A stretch of DNA of 64,000 nt from Blastomussa wellsi (lineage: Eukaryota; Cnidaria; Anthozoa; Scleractinia; Plerogyridae), in NCBI GenBank assembly GCA_947652115.1, contig OX393562.1, positions 14,448,328-14,512,327 on the forward strand, in the 5' to 3' direction. This document shows positions 1 through 11,124 of the stretch, piece after piece; positions within the stretch are counted from its first letter, which is position 1; every line of letters starts with the position of its first letter. The translations under genes and the position numbers were made by a program. The notes beneath the pieces were generated by a model. The model was not told where the DNA came from. It was given only the letters and a program-made list of their open reading frames with translations, and ran no database searches.

Positions 1-1694
1 AGGATGGTCCTAAATCCAAGAAAGCAAGACTTCTAATGCATGTAAGTTCCATTGATTTTCATGTACCACTAAAGTGCATCTAACTGCAAAATACATTTTT
101 GGCTGAAATAAACCTTTGCACAAAAATGCATTGCACATTTTGCATGTTTACAAAAACTTGATGTGATGCAAATCAGTTTGTGATATCTATCCAGGAATAG
201 ACCCACATTCCTTACTCATGATTAGTTGTGTAACAAATGCTCAGTTTTTACTAACTTTTGAATGCTATGTAAAAAGTCAGCATTTGGTAAAAAGGAGAAA
301 TAGAAGGTGTAATGCATTTCAAACTGGTGCAAAGGGTTATTTTAGCAAAAAATGTATTTTGGGGTTAGGTGCACTTTAAATACTGTGCAGAAAATTTGTT
401 TGGCTTATCCAAAAATCTCAACAAATTTTGTCTCTACAAAATTTTCAGTTTGGTAATCATTTACGCCCTTGAAAACACCAAATTATTCCATAACCACAGA
501 GTGCCAGTCACCTTGAAATTGTGGGATAGAACACAATTACAGTGAGATTAAATTTACTTGATTGATGTTTCCCTTCAGTTAAAGGCAGGTAAATTAAAAA
601 ATGTGTCAGTTTTGATGCTTCACAAAATTTGTCCTGCTCCAAGCCTGGACAATGGTGCCTTTGAAGTTTGGTATGGCTTGACAAAGTTGGCTTCAAAAAA
701 TTTGTAGGGAAAATAATTATCATGCATACTTGTAAACCGGAGATGAATTTGAAAAACAATTAAAAATTTGCATAGTGCAGATGTTACCTAAGCCCTGAGG
801 GCTTATTTTCAGATTCCTAAATTCACTGTTGGCAGCTAGTTTACAGACTGAAATGTTGACACAGTTTTGATCGTTTCCTCTTCAAGGACATAGAGACTGA
901 AAAGAGCAAGGAAGAAGTTCTGTTGTCAAAGCAGTGGGGTTCATTCTTTGTTCATCACAATGCCACTCAAGATGAATTCATAATTAATAATATGCTGGCA
1001 GAAAATTATGACAGTGAGAAGAAAACTGGACGGAGAGAAATGAACACGTTTTGGGGAGATTTGATACAGAAATATAGCACTATTGCTATTCCACGGATAG
1101 ATTTCATAACAGGTTTGTGTGTATAACAATACAAAATAATTGAATAATCAATAAGTATCTATAATCTCAGTGAAATTAACCAGGAGTCCTTTTGGCACAA
1201 ATTTGGGCAATCAATCCAATATAAGCTCGAAAATGTCAAGAAAGTTTTTATGGTAATATATATAAAGTTTACAATACAAATAAGTTAAAAAAACGTTTTA
1301 GAGCAAACTTTCTCAAAATTAACCTAGTTCTGAAGTGTCAATTTTCAGTTTTTTATAATTTTTCATGGTCATGGCAGCATGTGTTGAGGGTGTGTTGGAG
1401 GGAGGCTCTGTTCAACCTAAAAACATCAAACTTGGTCAAATGACTAATCACACCATGATCTTTCATGTGGTGGTGTCAGCTTATCGATTTGTTAAAAGCT
1501 CATCCCAGTTCTCTGCTCAACTCTATAATGGCCAGTGGGTTGCGGCTTATACATTTACTTTTGCTGTATGCATATCTTATCCCCAGAGCTGCCATTGGAT
1601 TATAGATTTGAACCCTTCAGTTCTTCAAAAGGTGGATTTTTCCCAGGAAGTCCTAAATCTCTTCATTGGTGATGTAACTGAAGAAATCAAGTAG
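1..1694 (+). CDS. 3' end of an unidentified multi-exon protein gene
   Basis: I do not recognise this protein. Three exons join in phase: 1-41 (ends before GTAAGT), 887-1112 (acceptor TTCAAG, donor GTTTGT, which is weak) and 1378-1694 (acceptor ATGGCAG, stop TAG). Together they give 194 codons including the stop, with no internal stops. The 5' part lies outside the window. The C-terminal half is hydrophobic and aromatic (for example NHTMIFHVVVSAYRFV and QWVAAYTFTFAVCISY) and looks like a helical repeat or globular tail rather than a clear membrane segment. The middle is charged (ETEKSKEEVLLSKQWGSFF). An AATAAA lies at 1903-1908, about 210 bases past the stop. A MITE occupies part of the 42-886 intron. 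Phase agreement across both joins is the main support; function is unknown. Confidence 0.6.
70..380. repeat. MITE (family A, copy 1) in an intron
   Basis: Terminal inverted repeats start AAAGTGCATCTAACTGCAAA on the left and end TTTTGGGGTTAGGTGCACTT on the right. The interior contains CCAGGAATAGACCCACA and AACTGGTGCAAAGG. The same element recurs at 19323-19756 inside KANSL3 intron 1. Confidence 0.75.
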
Positions 1695-1860
1695 TTTTAA
1701 TTCCTAGCTCTGTTTATTTCGAACTAAACTTTGATATAACCCTATGGATTTGAACATATAGGCAAGATAGTATGATAGGAAGCACTGTTGTATCAAATAC
1801 ATGCAATTGTCAATTTCTATTCTATTACTTTTTTAATTATATATAATTGTAATTAGGTCT

Positions 1861-1925
1861 TCCCAATTGGTGTGCATTGTATGCCAGTGAGTTTGACACA
1901 TAAATAAAGTTCTTATCTTATCTTT
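1861..1925 (+). repeat. Retroelement-like 3' tail carrying a poly(A) signal
   Basis: The stretch TTTGACACATAAATAAAG resembles the tail of the SINE at 41408-41700 (TTGACACTTAAATAAAG). Its AATAAA may serve as the polyadenylation signal of the preceding gene. A short (TTATC) run follows. Confidence 0.45.
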
Positions 1926-1941
1926 TTTATCTATCAGACTT

Positions 1942-1948
<7 letters not shown>

Positions 1949-1977
<29 letters not shown>

Positions 1978-2051
1978 TGAGCGAATAGTCAACAAGGCGC
2001 AGCCGAGTTGACTATCGATCATAGAAAACAAGGGTGAGTAGTCTAATTGTT
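1949..2051. repeat. Fold-back element, variable-arm group
   Basis: Near-perfect palindrome. The left arm begins ACAATTAGACTACGAGCCCG and the right arm ends GAGTAGTCTAATTGTTTTA. The centre reads CAACAAGGCGCAGCCGAGTTG. Compare 26457-26577, 40037-40196 and 53473-53583. A shorter inverted pair (TAGTAGAAACTC / GAGTTTCTACTA) sits outside it at 2053 and 2221. Confidence 0.7.
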
Positions 2052-2567
2052 TTAGTAGAAACTCTAAAGGATTGCATTTCCAAAAGCTACCATTTTATGC
2101 ATTTTTAAGCAAAATATCAAGAAAAATCTTGGCTTCAAAGAGCAACGCACGCGCGATTTTGGCGAATAGAAAACAGTCGGAGAACCAATCAGATTCAAGG
2201 ATTTCCAATAGAACACAGCTGAGTTTCTACTAATTAAAAGTAGTTGTTTCAATTTTAATTGTATAAGTAAAAGGCAATTTTAGCACTTAACAACTAGTCA
2301 TTGAGAAGATTAAATGAATTGTGTTTTGACCGACTTTTTTCAAAATTTCAATATTGTTTGTAAGGTAACCGTACAGTATTCGTCTTTTGTTCTAAAAGAG
2401 TAAAAGCAAAGAAAGCCGTCAGAGCTTTTTGATTGAGAAGTATAAAAAGTGAAAACCTCTGGAGCCAAGGTACTGTGGTAGTGATTTTGTTAGTCATTGC
2501 AAGACTGTTTCTCGTTCTCTAAAATCCACAGGATTATCTAATGCACCTATCAATGTTAAACCACAGT

Positions 2568-2728
2568 GAGAGGAGGCCAGGCATAGGTGGGCGATTTGGC
2601 AGTAATTATCGTCCCACAATGGGGACTTTTGACCATTTTGGTGGACTTTCTATCAACATTTTATTGAAGTTCAGTGACTCTTTTGACCATCCACAAATGC
2701 CCCGCCTATACCTGGCCTTCCCCTCCTG
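2568..2728. repeat. Short TIR element (MITE)
   Basis: Inverted ends: GGAGGCCAGGCATAGGTGGG on the left, CCCGCCTATACCTGGCCTTC on the right. No coding capacity. The ORF across it reads through the repeat. Confidence 0.65.
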
Positions 2729-2820
2729 CGGCTTAACATTGATGCGCAAAACGCTGTGACGTAGCCCCCTTTAAACTGTTAATATGTGTATTAGTCAGCT
2801 TGTATACAGTTAGTTATCTG

Positions 2821-3005
2821 TAGACTGTTCACAGTCTCCTATTTTTCAGTGTAATAGCTGCGGTAGGCCAGTTCCCCTACCCACGGGAGTTTTGTTCTCT
2901 CTCCAGGTTTCACTCATCTCGCAAAACAAACATGGCGGACCGTTGAACATGCATGCATGGGACCTCAGCTATTACTTGGGAAAATAGGAGACTGATCAGT
3001 CTAGT
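2821..3005. repeat. Short TIR element (MITE, family B copy 1)
   Basis: Ends TAGACTGTTCACAGTCTCCT and AGGAGACTGATCAGTCTAG are inverted copies. The larger element at 13281-13812 has related ends (TAGACTGTTCACATCCGCT). Confidence 0.6.
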
Positions 3006-3440
3006 TGTCTGAGGAATTTTTCTCTTGTATAAATACCATCAAGATTTGATGGCAACTTGCAAATCTTGGAAGGTTTTGGTTGGGGGAGGGGGATATTTTT
3101 GAGGATTTTGTGTCTGAGGCGAGGAGGAACTTATTCTTGCGATTTTATGGTATTTGAATGCAGATCAAAGAAATGTCTTTGTGACAGGGTTACAGTTTTT
3201 ATCTTTAACTTAAAATATTTTAATTCAACACATGTATCACAGTAAGTAAGAAGTTCAAAGTGTTTTTAAAAAAGCAAAAGAACTTTTATGAAAAAAGAAT
3301 AATGCTTTAATGGCAAGAGACTTGTGGGCAGTAAATTAAACTTACAGTAAACGAATATGTAAGCTGTGATCTAGAAGCTCTGTTGACTCTGATTCAAATT
3401 AATTGCTACACCAACTATACAGTGTATTAATGTATTTTAC

Positions 3441-3682
3441 AGTGCAACGCACCTAACTGTGGCCACCCAACAAACTTTTTTGACAAGTTATAATTAGCCA
3501 ATCAGAGAGCACGAATTTGTTTGAGCTGTCCCACCTCCTAGGAATTTTCAAAGCTGTTCTCACGAAACCTGTCACGCTTTTAACAAGGAGGCGGGACAAC
3601 TTAAACAAATTCGCGCTCTCTGATTGGCTAACTTGTCAAAAAAGTTTGTTGGGTGGCCACAGTTAAGCGCGTCGCGCTGTAA
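3441..3682. repeat. Long-armed fold-back element
   Basis: Two arms of about 100 bp pair almost perfectly. The left arm includes ACTGTGGCCACCCAACAAAC and the right arm GTTTGTTGGGTGGCCACAGT. Only about 30 unpaired bases lie between the arms. No ORF. Confidence 0.8.
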
Positions 3683-3894
3683 CAGTTATTTAATAAAATT
3701 AAACAAATGTAAAAAACACCATTTATTGAACAGAGCATAGCATAACGCTATACTGGTTTTATCTTATGATCAACTTACAAACTTATTCAGTTGCTATTTC
3801 TATTTGAAGCTATGTTCTGTGAGGATGTTTGTTAACAATTGGTTCATACTTTAGCATACACTAAAAGTCATGAAAATTAAAAAGCTCAAAAGAG

Positions 3895-4025
3895 TACGAA
3901 CCCTGTTGGTGGGGCTGGGAAAATTCTCGAAAGCTATTCAAGTACCTTGACTGTGTCTCGGGTTTGCAAAACTGTCTTGAATTCTCCCATACCCTCTCAT
4001 TTTAGATGAAGCTATATAAATCCTG
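3895..4025. repeat. Dispersed repeat, related to 46490-46630
   Basis: Contains AATTCTCGAAAG, GTCTCGGGTTTGCA and TTTAGATGAAGCTAT, in the same order as the copy at 46490-46630. Confidence 0.5.
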
Positions 4026-4155
4026 ATTCCATATGCTGGCTGTTATATATAATAGGTAATGAGAAACATTTAAGGGCTGCTTGGCTTAAAACAAAAATTT
4101 ATTCTGTTTTGTGTTACAACCCAGATTTTTCAGTATCTTGCTCTTCATTCATCCT

Positions 4156-7100
4156 CTAAATAAATTTTAGTAAAGTACCACATGCGCCAGAATAACCCTA
4201 CAAACAAACAAATCATGTATGTATTTAAAAGGCAACAATGTTTTCACTCATACTTGATCTAAAAAAATTAACATGTTACATGAAGCGAAATCCTGGCATT
4301 GCAGTTTACCCTCCCTGAGGGTCAGCTGATCCTTAAGAAGGCAGAATTTTTTGCCAAAACAACTGTAAACCCCTACTGGACATTATAGCATCTACAATAA
4401 AAATATCCATCAATAATAATAATAATAATGACTAAAAATTTGTATAGTACCAATTTCATATGCGCTTTACACTACATATTTAGCATGTATTACACATAGT
4501 AAACGTTACAATAAATAGATGCAATATAGCTCAAAATTCCTTGAAAATATGTAACAACAATAGTAAACAACACCATGTTATGTTTCATCAACTTTAAGCC
4601 ACCATTTTTGATGATATGCAAATATTATGCTTGGACCACCTGTGCAAGTTTTTTTACAAACCTCATGTTTTAGAAACAGTTGCATGATGGTTCCTCTTGA
4701 CATGTTGCTTGAGGAGGCCAGCAGCTTCGAAGCTACGCTATTCCCACGAAGGAAGCCACCCACAAATAGCACACGGTCTATTTCCTGTAATAGAAATGAT
4801 TGTTAGTAACTAGTTATGATAATAAGAGCCACTTTAAACAGACATTTTTAGAGAGAGAGCTGTGCTGTTGGGAACTTTAGCTTCTGGTTATTGGTAAGGG
4901 TTACCCAAGCTCAGCTTTGGGGGTTTGGCCACAGGAAGCCCAAGTACGATTTGCATATAAATTTAGGTGTTTTTTTTTCAACTTTATTTAGTAGTTTTGC
5001 TTGTATTTATTGCTCGAAAAACCCAAACAGCGTTATATTGCTTAAAGCTCCATTTTCTGCAAATGTTATCTTTGAGCTACTTGTGGTTTGTTATTGGGTT
5101 AATCACCCAGCCCTGAAAACTGAAATTAACTGATTGTAAAAACCAGAAGTCAGGTCAATAGGGCACACGGTACCTCCACGCTTCAAATGGCTAGAATTGT
5201 TTTTAAAAGCACATATAATTCGAGCAGGGGGCTAATAGCTATAGACCATTAATTCTGCACATATTGCGTACCTTTAACGCTATTTTATTCCATAGGCCCG
5301 CAATCCGTACAAAGCGCTTAGCATGTTAAAGCGAATAGCACATGCATGTACCTTTGAAATAGCACGAGCACATAACTGCTAATGCTTATTTCCAAGTAGA
5401 AGCACTTAAGTGACTGACAGCACAAGTTCTTGTAATTATAGCAATGTTGTTAGTTACGGTGACCAACAGGGCTTTCGCTAAATCCTTGTCACTGATGACA
5501 GATCGACTCTGCTTACAACACATCTTGCCGAAACTATTGTGGACAGATAAAATCCAGTATTAGGACACTAAGGAAAGCATCCCAAAAAATCATGGAAGTC
5601 GTCATAATCCAGTCTATAAATTGTTCATAGCCAGTCACTTAGTGACTGAGTTGAGTAAAAGGGCAATTCAGAAAAGCATGTGATCTTCGGTCATTAAATG
5701 CACAATGATCAAGAACAAAGCAGTTTTCCATTGGGGCAACGTAACGCAGTCTCGTAATTCGTCATTTTTCAACTGAGTATCGAACGTGATCCCGGTTGAA
5801 CTGCATCGGTTTTGCTTTACCGCGCTTTGTGATTGGTCTAAAAACACGCGCTTCTTTTATAAACAGTCAGGAATGAAACCAAACCCAATCGTTACTTGCT
5901 TCCACCCCCGTTTCCCTGCACTTTGCGTCGCCTACATTGCCTACATGTATTTGCTTCGAGATTTCATCGGTTGACTGGGTTGTTCGTGCTGTAATTAGCC
6001 ATCGTGATTAATATAGCTTTGGTTTTACGACACTCGAATGAAAACCACGCTACAGTGCTGAAGTTAATAATTTATGATAATTATGAATTTATTTACTTAC
6101 TATTCATCAATTATGATGTCAAATTATCTACCTGCTTGCAACTGTATCTCCCGGTATACCAATCGTGGCATAATCCCCTCCATAAATATCTCGAATCGAT
6201 TTATCAACCTTTGAGCTGTCACCTTGCTCGGCCATGGAAATGGCTTCTTCAAATGATGCACAGCCAGTCAACAGACAACAAATGCCAAGAAATTGACACT
6301 GCCAGAAAATACGAAAGAAATCATCACAACTTTGGTAAACAGTAAGTACCAATATAAGAAGCTAGACTTTTTTCACTGAGTTAGTCTTTTATGCGTGGTT
6401 CAATTCCACCTGTTACCATCCCTCCCGGGCATTTGCCATTTCTGCCCATGGATGATGATATGATGACATTTTTATCCAATAACACGTTACATTTCCATAA
6501 CGCCATGAGTCACATGGCGGTCAACGCGGTACGAAAATGGTTTTTGGTTCAATCCGTGGAGTTGTATAATGAAAAGTTATGATCTGAGCAGCAACGGCAG
6601 CTGGACATGGAAAGACAAGAAGAGGACGTACCATTTTTGTGCGATAACGTGGCGTAATTATAACGCGGCACGAGAATGGTTTTTCGTTCAATCTTCAAAG
6701 GATGATATAAGGAACACTACCTTGGACAATTGACATTGAAATCCTGGAAGCTACGATGTTCGCTTCGAAATCTTTAAAGCTTCAATGCTTAAAAGCCTCC
6801 TTGTTCTGTCGTATTTTTCATTTTCTTTCATAATAATTATCCCTTTAGAGGGGGATTATTTTGTTCATGTGACAAAGCACCGTTTTGTCATATAAAGCTG
6901 TAGGTGCGTGAACAATCGATCGATCTTGTTGTAGTAAAACCAAAGTATTGCTTGTATTAATGTTTCCGCGCCGTGGTTCCATGCTGACAAGAAATTAAAA
7001 GCTTTTTCCATACACAAATTCTTGTATTATTTTACGTTATAATAGAATAATTGTGATCCTTCACGCGTAAAGGGGGTTTATTAAAGAACCCTTTCGACTA

Positions 7101-8887
7101 CGTTTACACTAGAAGGAATTTTCCCGGATTCGTGACGAATCCGAGATGTTTTTGTACCGGATTCGTTTTGCCGTTTACACACAGGCGGGTGAATCCGAAA
7201 CAAAAACGTCCCGCGATTCTATTAAAAACAAAAACCTGGTCAGTGGTCAACTTAAAAAACACGTGACCTCAATGAGCTCTAGCCTCAGCCCGCGATACAG
7301 TCATGTGATACTGGTCAACGGATACCTTGTTTTGACAGCTGCCATAACACGGACGTCCAATATTGAAGATGTAAGCTTACGTTAACCTTAACGTTAACCA
7401 GGTTGAAGGTCGTTGGACTATTTCTGGAGTATGGCCCGTTGGCCACCATATTGAGGTACTTCGTACGTACGTACCTATGTACGCCCCCGCAAACGATGGC
7501 GTTATCCTTTTGTAATTTCTATGGTTATGGGGCTCCGCTATTATGTTTGCCACAATCAATAGATATTTACCTTATCCCACTTATTGCTTTAAACTTCTCT
7601 GCAGACTCCACCAACAAAACGGCAGTTCCTGATCCAATACTCACCACAAGGTAGGGATAAGAATCAACGTCAAAATCACAAGGCACTGTTTCGTCCTTCT
7701 CAGGACTGTCAAGGTTGTTCCAGTAGTAACACTCATCACCACAACAGGAGTTCAAGAAGTGTACGCCGTTGATAAGACACTCAAATTCATCGTACTTTTC
7801 AAGTTGTATACCTAGGATCTGTTGTGGGAAAAGTGAAGGAAATGGGTAATAGGTCCATGATAACCGTCACGAATATAGCTAATATATGTACGTTTCGCCA
7901 CTAAAATATGTTAAAAGTTAAGGTTAAAAGATGTTAAAAAAATATGACTAAACTAAACGTTTTCGAGATCGAAAACGTTAAGTCATGTTTTTTAACATCT
8001 TTTAACCTTAATTTTTATTATAGATAATATAGCTACTATAATTAAAAATTGGCGTGCGAATCTGCGTAGTGGAATAGTTTACAAAACTGAAAATATGAAC
8101 TTGATTCGCGTGAAACCCCTCGATTGCGTAATAAAATTTTTGTTCAAGCGTTTTATGTAACATTCAAGTTTGATTTCCTAAGTGAGGGGCTTTCGAGTGG
8201 AATAAAAAGGTTTTCTTCAAAGCAAAAAGCGAGTTAGGTGAATATTTGAAGTCGGTCCATACTGTATGTGCATGTCATGACCTCGGCAACCTTGTTCCCA
8301 GGGCTTTTTCCTTCTTCGTTTTCCCGCGTCGCGAAGAAGGAAAAAGCCCTGGGAACGAGGTTGATGACCTCGGGTCGATAATTGGTTGATTTAGTAAGAG
8401 GACAGGAACGTCAGTTGAGGACGAGAAGGTGCATAAAGTAGTCTGGACACGACTCTGTTTCGACTTGTGATTGGCTATTTGATACGCGGCCCTGGGCTTG
8501 GTTAATAAGATGTAAAATTGCATATCTCTTGGAACTTTTCTTCAAATTTGTATGCCCCTCCGCCAGTTGATCCCATTTTCATGTTAACGCCGCCAGAGGC
8601 TTCACACTCTTTTGCAAGTGAAAGAATTTTGCCTATGGCATCTGTTGGAAAGTGAATAAAACGAAGGCGGCCTTCTCTTTCACACACTACCGCTTTATCC
8701 ATGCCCAGGCTGTCATCTCTGGTCCCTATTTCACAAAACGTCATGTCACGCTCAATAAAAACCTGCATGGCCTCCAAGCCAACTTTGCTTTGTCTTTCCG
8801 ATGAGCTGATTTGAGACTGGTATGGCGCAAAATAAACCATTTTGGTCAGGCTTCCTCTAATGTCAAGGCCAAAGCAGGTACGTTTTG
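4156..8887 (-). CDS. Pantothenate-kinase-like gene, 5' incomplete, possibly decaying
   Basis: Pantothenate kinase phosphorylates vitamin B5 in the first step of CoA synthesis. Six minus-strand exons match the animal PANK1-3 type: 8887-8526 (FGLDIRGSLTKMVYF; STGGGAYKFEEKF), 7818-7571 (YPYLVVSIGSGTAVLLVES), 6298-6132 (LLTGCASFEEAIS; IRDIYGGDY), 5533-5419 (DLAKALLVTVTNNI), 4784-4662 (IDRVLFVGGFLRGNSVASK) and 4197-4156 (GYSGACGTLLKFI, stop TAG). No internal stops. Introns 6298-5419, 5419-4662 and 4662-4156 keep phase. Oddities: the usual DIGGS loop reads DIRGS; the first intron begins AT rather than GT; the short GTSLGGG exon expected between 7571 and 6298 was not found; the usual HEGYFGAVGA reads HEGYSGACGT; and no start exon was found upstream of 8887. 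It may be a recent pseudogene or a diverged paralogue. Confidence 0.72.
6391..6440. repeat. Partial end of a TIR element (family of 57245-57866)
   Basis: GCGTGGTTCAATTCCACCTG followed by TTACCATCCCTCCCGGG matches the left end of the element at 57245. No second end was found nearby. Confidence 0.5.
7919..8009. repeat. Fold-back element in the PANK-like gene's first intron
   Basis: Arms TTAAGGTTAAAAGATGTTAA and TTAACATCTTTTAACCTTAA pair, closing on AACGTTTTCGAGATCGAAAA. No coding content. Confidence 0.7.
8276..8373. repeat. Fold-back element in the PANK-like gene's first intron
   Basis: Left arm CTTGTTCCCAGGGCTTTTTC and right arm GAAAAAGCCCTGGGAACGAG are inverted copies. The loop is short and GC-rich. 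Confidence 0.75.
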
Positions 8888-9805
8888 CTAAAAAAAATGG
8901 TAACTTGTTCGGTCTCCTCGTTTATTGCTTAAGTGCTATTTGTAACTGATACTACATATAGTTCTTGTTTATTTATTTATTTTATTCATTTATTTTCTTC
9001 TGGATTTCATCTACACTCCTCTACAATCCTCCTCCGTTAAGGCGGGGACATTACGTTTTCAGTCGATGTGGGTAAAATTTGTTTCTTCTCAAAGGCGATT
9101 TTTAACGCGCGCCGAATAACCTATTCACAGTTAAGCCGTCTGTTCTCGCAAAATGCGATACAGATTAAACTTTTTTTGGACATAAGTAAAGCTTAATTGA
9201 TTAGGTTTGTCAGCATATAAAAAGTTTCCGTTTTCAGTTAAAGCCTACAGTTAATTCTGGATTTTGCCTTCCCTACACAACCGAACACACTCAAAAGATG
9301 AGGCATGGGCGTGTAATTGCAACGATAATCTTACAACAAAGTGAATAAAAGATACATTAACTAACGTCCTACACGCGCCAAAGCCGGACACGTAAATCCC
9401 AAAAACCTCTTATTAGGACAAATAGGGACCGTGTACCCCCGACCAAATGCAGTGGTGCTACCTTTGGGGTTTTAAGGTTGAACTATAAACAACAGAATGG
9501 AAAACAAATCATATAACGATAATTACACATAACAAATAAAGCTAATTGGAAAATGTCAGTGGCAAGGTTGGCCGTAGAATGTCACAAGTTTCTCAACCGT
9601 CGCTATTTACAAACGTACTACCCATGAGCCCTCGCGTACTACGCTCGCACCCAGTTCTCTGTTCCGTGTCGGCGATATATTAATTTATGTCAATACCGAT
9701 TATCACAAATTACATGAAACAGCGCAACCTACAGATTATTCACTAAACTGTGTTCGGTGCGATAATGCCTTTATCGTTATTTTCTTTAAAACAGTGTATA
9801 ATAAA

Positions 9806-9926
9806 ACAATTATTAGCTTCGTTTTTTGTGATATCCGGAATAATCAAGGCCTTCGGCTTCGGCTGATAACACTTACATCGACCTTGATTATTCCGTATAT
9901 CACAGAAACCTCATCCAATAATTGTA
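9806..9926. repeat. Fold-back element beside the P450 remnant
   Basis: Left arm includes TGTGATATCCGGAATAATCA and right arm TGATTATTCCGTATATCACA. The centre is GGCCTTCGGCTTCGGCTGAT. The left-arm sequence recurs at about 25820 (TGTGATATCCAGAATAATCA). Outer ends ACAATTATTAG / CCAATAATTGT resemble the variable-arm fold-backs. Confidence 0.65.
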
Positions 9927-9950
9927 GGGGAATGTTGTTGTAACTTTTAC

Positions 9951-10582
9951 CACGTCAGCAGTCTGTGGTCTTCCGGCGTAATCGCGCGATTTCTTCACCA
10001 GCGTCTCATGAACAGCCTCAGGAGTTGACGCCATCACTACCTTGTAACTACCAAGTTTCACAGAGAAAATACGACCGTAGTTATCTCTAAAGCTGCAAAG
10101 TAAAAAGAACAGGTAAGGTTTTATTTCAGAGGTTGTTGGGAAGGTGATACTAAAATAACTCAGTTCAGCCAAAGGAAAGAGTATAAAAAAACGTCGACCT
10201 TCTCTCGGGTTCCAAACTTCACTGAAACTTTGCAGGTTTTCTGTAAACTCAAATAATATTCTAAAATAATTTATGAGTAATTCAAGCATCAAACCTAACG
10301 ATTACGAGAATTTGTTTTTGCTTTATTGCACGCTAAGCTAACTTTAACTAAGTCACCACACAAAGATAGCTTTAGTCAACGGTGTGAATAATTTTACTGA
10401 CCTTTGAAAAGCGTCGGCAAGATTTCTCGCCTTTGCTTGGAGGGAAAGTAGGTTTCCTAAGACAGGGAGAGCCGTTAATCGTTCCAGAAGTCGTAAAAAA
10501 CCATCAAGTAATGCAACAGTAACATCCCAAGAAACAGCGCAAGAACACTTTCAATAATGGTGATAAACATCGGCCATGCCAT
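9951..10582 (-). pseudogene. Cytochrome P450 remnant (N-terminal two exons)
   Basis: Microsomal P450s are haem monooxygenases anchored by an N-terminal helix. Exon 1 (10582-10402) starts MAWPMFITIIESVLALFLG, a typical anchor, then reaches a stop. The proline-rich hinge (LTALPVLGNLLSLQAKARN) is in another frame, so there is a 1-base-type frameshift near 10485-10500. Exon 2 (10092-9951) encodes FRDNYGRIFSVKLGSYKVVM and YAGRPQTADV, the usual second segment of CYP2/CYP17-like proteins. The exon 1 donor GTCAGT and exon 2 acceptor TTTGCAG agree in phase. No I-helix, ExxR or haem-binding cysteine exon follows downstream; the next exons on this strand belong to the PANK-like gene. I read it as a broken partial copy. 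Confidence 0.7.
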
Positions 10583-11124
10583 TTTGTGAAATAAATATCC
10601 ACAATGGTTGAGTTCTTGAGCCTTTATCCAGTCCCTCACACGCTACGGGTCAGAGCTTACTGGCCTTGATTTGGTATCTGTTGCACAACGCAGTCAGTCG
10701 ATGACTAATTAATCAGATTGATAGAAGTTCCTATGTGTACAACTTATATGCCTTTGTATGTATCTGCTGAGACATGACTAAACTGCAAGGCGACACGCGT
10801 CAAATTGGTTAATCTTACCTGCAGGTATTATTTTTCTAACTGAAGCAGAACAAAATGCAGGTTTTCAGACTACTCAAATGCTGGTTCATGCGGAGACTCA
10901 TCAAATTAAAACATCCGAGCATTTACGTTTTAAGTGTCCGAACATGCCGCTAAATTATAGTGCCAGGTTAAAACGGTAAATTTGATCGAGGCGCCCCTGT
11001 TGTTCTCTCAAAAAACTGACCTTACTGTTAACCATTTTTTGGTTGATCGATAATGGCCATTTTCACACTGGAGACGCATTATCCGTGTGGTTGAACTTAG
11101 ACAAACATTTTCCAGATCGTCTGG

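Noticed and set aside
7377..7559. Missing PANK mini-exon at about 7490-7515 (RITPSFAGA)
   Set aside because: Length and phase are nearly right, but it lacks the glycine-rich GTSLGGG pattern; the acceptor is poor.
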